A DNA stretch of 64,000 nucleotides from Lycium barbarum (taxonomy: Eukaryota; Streptophyta; Magnoliopsida; Solanales; Solanaceae), in NCBI RefSeq assembly GCF_019175385.1, contig NC_083344.1, forward strand, positions 4,936,965 through 5,000,964, read 5' to 3'. Both the position numbers and the translations under genes were made by a program. The notes beneath the pieces were generated by a model. The model saw only the letters and a program-made list of their open reading frames with translations, did not search any database and had not been told where the DNA came from. Shown here piece by piece: positions 57,090 through 64,000 of this stretch (position 1 is its first letter; every line of letters begins with the position of its first letter).

Positions 57090-59525
57090 TGTTACACCTC
57101 GGAAAAATATTTCGTTCATGTACAGTGAATAGACTAGCGAAGGGCACGAGGTATACAATGTTTCGATAAGTAAGAAATAGCACTTGATGATCCCAATTGA
57201 GATTTCAAAGGCATTCGAAGTAAGAGAAGAAAGTTTGCTAAGAAAGGCAAGGTATACGTTACGAATCGGAAAGGATTTACAAGTGATAAGTTAGCGATGA
57301 TTCAATGATGTCTGGGAGAAGAGTTATAATGTCCCTTATATAGTTAACGAGGTGTTAAACAAGTGTCAAGAAGGTTCCACAAGGATTGGAGATCAAACGA
57401 ATGACGGAGATCATTTCAGGGAAATGGGGTTATACGACCGACTTATACGGTCCGTATAAGGGTCCGTATGACACCCACAGAGATGATGTTTGCCTGGTGG
57501 TGAACCATGACCACTTATACGGGTCGTGCAATGTTATACGGGCCGTGCAATGTCCCGACGTGCTGAGTTAAATTCAATTATATAAATGTGATCCCACTTC
57601 ACTAATTTCATTTCCCACACTTCTTCATATCTCTCAAGGCTTCTAGAGGGTTCCACACTTCTTCCACAAGAACCCAAGAGAAATTGATGATCAACTTCAT
57701 CAAACCAACAAAATCTAGTGTATGAGACACATTAAAGTTCATCCAAGCCAAGGAATTCCAATGGAAGTGAACTAGGGTTTTGGTGCAAGAGAAGTATTTC
57801 CACTCAAGGCTTATTCCTATACTATCTAAGGTAAGTTTTATGATCTTTTCATGTTGTTTAAGGTAATGTTTAAGGTAATGAGAGGTTGAAAGGCTTAGAT
57901 TAGATAGAAAATGGGTCACAAATATAGGAATAATGAGATTTTGAGTAGTAGTTTGGAGTGAATCATGAATATTGATATGTTGTGATTGTAAATATGTTAT
58001 AAGTGACATTTAGAATATAGGATAAGCATTATATGTGAGAAAACGCAATAGTGAACTATGACCATGATTATGGAGGAATTGAAGCGAAATTGTGAAATGT
58101 GGATAATGTAGATGAATGATGATTGTTGCTTATAATATTGTGAATGTTGTTATGGATGTTTGGGAGTTGATATGAATATGGGGAAAGTTGTATAAACAAA
58201 GGAAATGTTGCCCAATTTTCTCTAGCTTTAGTAAGCACGTTCTTATAATTGTTTAGCTAATGTTAATACGAAATCCCTTGAAAGTAAAGACGTGAGCATT
58301 GAAGGAGAACGATCAAGCGGTATAATAGCTAAAGGAAAAGGTATGTGAGGCTAGTCCCTTCTTTCTAAGGCATGAATCTTATGACGTGATCTTCCCTCCT
58401 TCTCCATGAATTTCCTACATTTCGTAAAACTAAGAGTCTATGCTCATGAATAGCCATATGAGTTAAAAATAAGAGATATTATGAACATGATGATGATGAG
58501 CTTAAGTCCAAAGATTCTAGAGTTCACGATATGATGTTTCTACAAAGTTAATGTTGTTAAGTATGATCCATTGATGTTGTTTATTGTATACACTCACCTT
58601 TTATGCTAACTCCTTCAAGGTGAGGCAGAATGCTTATGAATGCTCCATAATGAAATCGGGGGTTCACGACCTCATGTCACCCTGATAAATTATAGTTGTC
58701 TTTGAGTTCTATGCATGCATTATGACGAGTACATGATGATGATATTACATCGCGCCTATATGGCCGGGCAGACACCGCTAAGGCAGGCAGCGTATACACC
58801 ATGTCTAGATGGCATGGGCAGACACCACTAGTGGGCGGCATGAGATGGTACCCCGGACGCGGGAGGCCTGGACGCAGGCTAATGATTATCACACCGTACC
58901 TATATGGTCGGACAACTTATACATATATGCATACATGATATGATGATGATTATGGAGTAAGCCAGCATGCATTATTTTTTTTTTAATTGATAGTCAGTTA
59001 CAGGTTGTTTCTCATTTGATGCTTCCTTATTTCATTGATGTATTGTTATTGCTGATGCCTTACATACTCAGTGCAATGTTCGTACTGACGTCCTTTTCTT
59101 TGGACACTGTGTTCATGCCCACAGGTAGACCGGGAGATGATCCAGACTCGTAGGAGATATTAGCTGACTTGAGAGCACTTCATTGTTCCGGAGGTGCCAT
59201 TGATTTATTCTTTTGTGTATATATATGTTTTAGGCATGACGGAGTCCTGTCCCGTTCCTATGTCTAGTACTCTAGTAGAGGCTCGTAGATGCGTATGTAT
59301 GGGTAGTATGGTTTCACGATGTCCTTATTGTATGTACATTATTTTGATAGCCGAAGGGCTTATGTATATAAAGGTAATTATGTTTCGAAGTGAAAAATGG
59401 TTTTTCCTATGACTTGAGTATAATATTAATGAATGAACGCTTGATGAATACGATGGGTAATGGTCTGAGCGGTGCTCGGTGGTTAGCTCCGGGTACCCGT
59501 CATGGCCCTTAGTCGGGTCGTGACA
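57090..59525 (+). repeat. 5' LTR of a del/Tekay-like Ty3/gypsy element, 2,436 bp
   Basis: Begins TGTTACACCTCGG and ends GGGTCGTGACA, immediately before the primer-binding site. A TATA box (TATATAAATG) lies near 57580-57590. The block at about 59055-59130 (CCTTACATACTCAGTGCAAT ... GTGTTCATGCCCACAGGTAG) is shared with the three solo LTRs. The flank at 57085-57089 is GTTGC; the 3' copy and second duplicate lie beyond the window. Confidence 0.92.
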
Positions 59526-59529
59526 AAAG

Positions 59530-59542
59530 TGGTATCAGAGCA
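59530..59542 (+). promoter_or_regulatory. Primer-binding site (initiator tRNA-Met)
   Basis: TGGTATCAGAGCA, complementary to the 3' end of plant initiator tRNA-Met, four bases after the LTR end. It primes minus-strand DNA synthesis in this family. Confidence 0.92.
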
Positions 59543-59731
59543 GTTCAGTCCTAGGAAGTGTCTACGAGCCGTGTCTAGTAGAGTTTTGTTTATGGTGTGT
59601 TGCGCGCCACACTAATATACAGAAGGCTACAGGGCATTTAGGAAAAATGACCATTCTTCTTCTTACGAGATCGTGCGATAGAGCCGTGTATAAGATTTTC
59701 TCCTCCCTAATAGTGCATTATGATTTCAGAG

Positions 59732-62700
59732 ATGCCGCCAAAGGGAAAAGCTACAGCTGCCCAGAAGGGCAAGGTTACGATGAAAAAACGGGTAGAAAGA
59801 GAGCCACCAATGAATGTAGAAGAGGGTGAATCACATAATGAGGCCCCATCTAATACTTCCTCCACTCCGCCCAATTTAGAAGAACAAGAGGGAGCTTCAG
59901 CTCCAGCTCCTATGCCTCCAGCTCCTCCACCGGCTACTTCGGGTCAACAAGTGACCGAGGCTATTCATCTATTGACGCAGTTAGTTGCTGCCCAGGCACA
60001 GCGGCAGAATGCGGGTCCAAGTGATTGGGCAGCTAGTATCAGAGCCCGTGATTTCATGAGTTTGAATCCTCCAGAGTTTTTCGGGTCAAACCGGATGAAG
60101 ATCCGCAAGGCTTTATTGATGAAATGTTGAGAACATTGAAGATTATTCATGCCTCCGAAACTGAATCTGTGGAGTTGGCATCATATAGACTCCGAGATAT
60201 GGCAGTATTATGGTACAATAATTTTATATCATCAAGAAAAGAGAACGCGCCTCCTCCCGTTTGGTAAGAATTTGTAGATGCCTTCATCGGCCACTATTTG
60301 CCACTCGAGGTCCACTGAGCTAGAGCGGATAGGTTCTTAAATCTAAAACAAGAAAATATGAGTGCCCGGGAGTATAACCTTCAGTTTAATTCATTGGCTA
60401 GATATGCCCCGACTATAGTGGCCGACATGGGGGATAGAGTGCATAGATTCGTGAGTGGATTAGGGCCACATTTGTTCAAGGACTGCTTGACGGCTTCGTT
60501 GCAAGATGGGATGGATATTTCCCGCATTCAAGCCCATGCCCAGAATTTAGAAGGACAACAACATCCGCAAAGGGGTGATCGGTGATATTGATAGAGGGCA
60601 AAGCAAGAGGGCCAGATCTATGGGGGCAGGTAGTGATTATAGAGGGGGATGAAGGCAGACATATTCTAAACACTCAGGCCAGTCGGCGACTAGTGCGCCT
60701 CCACGATTTGCAGGTAGGATATTTGATCGCTCCTTTCGTTCAGGACAGGGTCAGAGTTCGAGGGCCTCAGATTCTCAGTTTGGGGGAGATTATAGCCAGA
60801 GGAGACCCCCAGTACCGCAATGCAGCCAGTGCGGTAGATTACATTCCGGACAGTGTCGCCAAGGTTCAGATGCTTGCTATATCTGTGGCCAAGTTAGGCA
60901 CATGATGCGAGATTGCCCATCGATGAGTGGTAGAATTGGGGTCCAGCTCACAGGATCAGCGGCTGGTTCTTCTTCAGTGCGCCCGGTAGGGCAGACTCCC
61001 CAGATCCCAGCAGGTCGAGATAGAGGGAGAGGGGGAGCATCTACTTCAGGTGCCACTCAGCCCCGTATGTACGCTTTAGCCGGAGGACAAGATCTTGAGT
61101 CCTCCCCGGATGTGATTACAGGTATATTATCCGTATTTTCCCATGATGTGTATGCATTGATATATCCGGGTTCTACCCTATCTTATATTACTTCGTATGT
61201 TGCGGGTCGTATTAGGGTGAAACCCGAGCCAATTAAACCTTTTGAGGTATCTACTCCGGTTGGTGATCCCGTGATAGCTAGATAAGTGTATAAAAATTGT
61301 GTAATTATGATATGCGACCGCCAAACTAAAGATGATTTAGTTGAGCCGGAAATGTTAGATTTCGATGTGATTATAGGTATAGATTGGTTGGCCTCATGGT
61401 ATGCTAATGTTGATTGCCGAATGAAAGTAGTTCGATTTTAATTTTCGGGAGAGCCCGTGCTTGAATGGAAGGGTGATACAGCATCTCCAAGAGGCAGGTT
61501 TATTTCCTACCTTAAAGCAAGAAATATGGTAGCTAAGGGCTATATTTATCACTTAGTCCAAGTTCATGATACTGAAGCAAAGTCGCCAACTTTCCAGTCC
61601 GTTCTGGTAGTGAATGAATTCCCGGATGTATTTCTAGATGAACTTTTAGGTCTTCCACCGAAAAGAGAGATTGATTTTTCCATTGATGTGTTACCGGATA
61701 CCAACCTATTTCTATTCCTCCTTACTGAATGGTTCCTGCAGAATTGAAAGAGCTAAAGGCACAATTGAAAAATTTGCTTGAAAAAGGATTCATTAGGCCT
61801 AGTTCATCACCGTGGGGAGCACCACTCCTATTTGTGCGAAAGAAAGATGGTTCTCTACGGATGTGTATCGATTATAGGCAGTTGAATAAGGTGACGATAA
61901 AGAACAAATGTCCTCTCTCAAGGATTGATGATTTGTTTGATCAATTACAAGGTGCCAAGTGATTTTCCAAAATAGACTTGAGGTCAGGTTATCGCCAAGT
62001 GAGAGTTAAAGAAGAAGATATTCCCAAAATAGTTTTTAGAACGAGATATGGCCATTATGAATTCTGGGTGATGTCATTTGGGTTAACTAATGCTCCGGCA
62101 GTGTTCATGAATTTGATGAATAATGTATTCAGGCCTCTCTTGGATTTATTCGTAATAGTATTCATTGACGATATTCTGGTATACTCTCGCACAGAATCAG
62201 AACATGCAGACCGTTTACGTATTGTTCTTGGAATTCTTCGAACTCGAGAATTGTATGCAAAATTTTCAAAGTGCGAGTTTTGGCTGAATTCTGTGACATT
62301 TTTGGGTCATGTTATTTCAGATGATGGCATTTGAGTTGATACTCAGAAAATTGAAGCTGTGAAGACTTGGCCAAGGCCTACAACGCCTACAGAAGTCCGT
62401 AGTTTTCTGGGATTGGCAGGTTATTATAGAAGATTCCTAGAAGGATTTTCCTCTATTTCAGCCCCATTGACGAAGCAACCCAAAAGTCAGCCAAATTCCA
62501 GTGGAATGATGCTTGTGAACGCAACTTCCAAGAGTTAAAGAACAGATTAACCTCAGCCCCAGTCTTGACACTCCCGGAAGGGCCAGATGGTTATGTTGTA
62601 TATTGTGATGCTTCCGGTATTGGGTTAGGATGTTTGTTAATGCAGCACGGTAAAGTCATCGCTTATGCTTCGAGACAGCTGCGGAAACATGAAAAAAACT

Positions 62701-64000
62701 ACCCAACTCATGATGTCGAATTGGCTGCAGTTATTCATGCATTAAAGATGTGGAGACATTACTTGTATGGTGTGCATGTTGATATCTATACAGATCACAA
62801 GAGTCTTCAATACATTTTCAAACAGAAGGAGTTGAATCTGCGGCAGAGGCGGTGGTTAGAATTATTGAAAGATTATGATGTGAGTATTTTATACCACCCC
62901 GGAAAGGCAAATATAGTAGCTGATGCGCTTAGCCGCCGATCGATGGGCAGCCTATGTGAAGTTCCTCCGGGGAAGAAAGAATTAATTCATGAGCTCTACC
63001 AACTAGCTAATCTTAGAGTACGCCTAATTGATTCAGGTAGTGTAGGAATTGGTATTAATAATCCCACAGTTTCGTCCCTGAATATGGAAGTGAAAGAGCG
63101 TCAATATGAAGATCCTCAGTTGAGCCATTATAGAGGCACATTTCGTGAAAAAGAGAAGTCTCCATTTGAAACTTCTATGGATGGAATTCTTAGATACCGA
63201 GGTAGGCTATGTGTTCTGAATGTTGCAGAATTACGTCATCGAATCCTCGAAGAAGCTCATTATTCTCAGTATTCTATTCACTCAGGTGTAACGAAGATGT
63301 ATCATGATCTCAAGTTAATATATTGGTGGGATGGCATGAAGAAAGACATAGCAGAATTTGTAGCTCAATGTCCAAATTGCCAGTAAGTGAAAATCGAACA
63401 TCAAAAGCCAGGAGGATTACTGCAAGCAATGGAAATCCCTACTTGGAAATGGGAAGTGATCAATATGGATTTTATTGTGGGATTACCTCGTTCCCGAAGC
63501 AAGTATGATTCTATATGGGCGATTGTGGATAGATTGACGAAAGCAGCTCATTTTCTTCCAGTCAGAACCACATACTCAGCAGAAGATTATGCAAGGTTGT
63601 ATCTCAAGGAGATTGTGCGACTCCATGGTATTCCGATATCCATTATCACAGATAGAGGAGCGCAATTTACAGCTAAGTTCTGTAAATCCTTCTAAGAAGG
63701 TTTGGGTACTCAAGTAAAGCTCAGCACGGCATTTCATCCGCAAACTGATGGGCAAACCGAACGTACCATTCAGACCTTGGAGGATATGCTAAGGGCATAC
63801 GTACTAGATTTTGGTGGTAGCTGGGATGACCACTTACCCCTTATTGAATTTGCATATAACAATAGCTACCATTCTTGTATCCAAATGGCTCCGTATAAAG
63901 CTCTATATGGAAGGAAGTGCAGATCCCCAATTGGATGGTTTGAAATAGGAGAAGTATAGCTAATAGGCCCTGAGTTAATTCAGCAAGCAGTAGAAAAAGT
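59732..64000 (+). pseudogene. Ty3/gypsy gag-pol, degenerate, cut by the window end
   Basis: From the Met at 59732 (MPPKGKATAAQ) the domains come in chromovirus order. Gag has a Pro-rich segment and a capsid-like region (EYNLQFNSLARYAP). A CCHC knuckle CYICGQVRHMMRDC is at 60875-60916. Protease lies near 61143-61190, where the catalytic Asp codon (61163-61165) now encodes Tyr. Reverse transcriptase ([26 protein letters not shown] with DD at 62167-62172) and RNase H ([18 protein letters not shown]; 62565-62940) follow. Integrase comes last, with the HHCC zinc site (63230-63386), NMDFIVGLP, ITDRGAQF and QTDGQTE, so D-D-E is present. Frameshifts are near 60085, between 60585 and 60875, near 61705 and near 62475; stops include 60267, 60317, 61283, 61438, 61960, 62332, 63384, 63692 and 63957. 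Any chromodomain would lie past the window. Confidence 0.92.

Noticed and set aside
57386..59412. Frames in the gypsy 5' LTR
   Set aside because: LTR sequence with no gene features; equivalents are broken in the other LTRs.
59732..64000. Endogenous pararetrovirus
   Set aside because: LTR, initiator-tRNA primer site and integrase with D-D-E show a Ty3/gypsy LTR retrotransposon; no movement-protein or coat features.

Overview
This is a repeat-dominated plant nuclear window. It carries one clear protein-coding gene, one microRNA gene and two tRNA genes in AT-rich, transposon-laden DNA. The introns, plant nuclear tRNAs, MIR390, a chloroplast PP2C gene, del/Tekay-type LTRs, L1-type LINEs, SINEs and Stowaway/Tourist/hAT/Mutator MITEs all fit a dicot. 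The repeat vocabulary resembles Solanaceae, but that is inference from pattern and no database was searched.

Layout. 1-2.2 kb: 5' half of a decayed Ty1/copia element on the minus strand, with a MITE beside it. 2.4-9.5 kb: gene-free, with clusters of short palindromic elements. 9.5-11.3 kb: 5'-truncated LINE. 12.1-15.3 kb: a hAT-like element and a 2.26-kb solo LTR (TSD ATAAA). 15.9-19.6 kb: several MITEs and a 1-kb long inverted repeat. 20.0-20.4 kb: MIR390 on the minus strand with its miRNA* and a TATA box. 21.8 kb: tRNA-Lys(UUU). 23.5-28.1 kb: SINEs, a MULE-type MITE and a hairpin minisatellite inside a TIR element. 28.2-32.5 kb: three-level nest (hAT-like element in a solo LTR in a Tourist-like MITE). 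33.0 kb: tRNA-Gly(GCC). 33.2-42.7 kb: a 9.5-kb Mutator-like element with ~450-bp TIRs, an 11-bp TSD, a broken transposase, a broken GRF zinc-finger gene and a solo LTR inside. 42.7 kb: ~109-bp 18S rRNA fragment. 43.3-48.9 kb: 11-exon PP2C gene, probable orthologue of the photosystem II core phosphatase PBCP. 50.0-55.0 kb: near full-length but dead L1-type LINE. 57.1 kb to the end: del/Tekay-like Ty3/gypsy element (5' LTR, PBS, gag-pol), degenerate and truncated by the window edge.

Functionally, the working loci are PBCP (thylakoid dephosphorylation), MIR390 (TAS3 tasiRNA/ARF pathway) and the tRNAs. Every transposon reading frame I could follow is broken. Many of the stops are of the kind a single C-to-T or G-to-A transition produces, as expected for methylated, silenced repeats. 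Nothing here is convincingly a new biological system. The most informative items are MIR390, the complete PBCP gene model with a GC-AG intron, and the MULE with its cargo gene.
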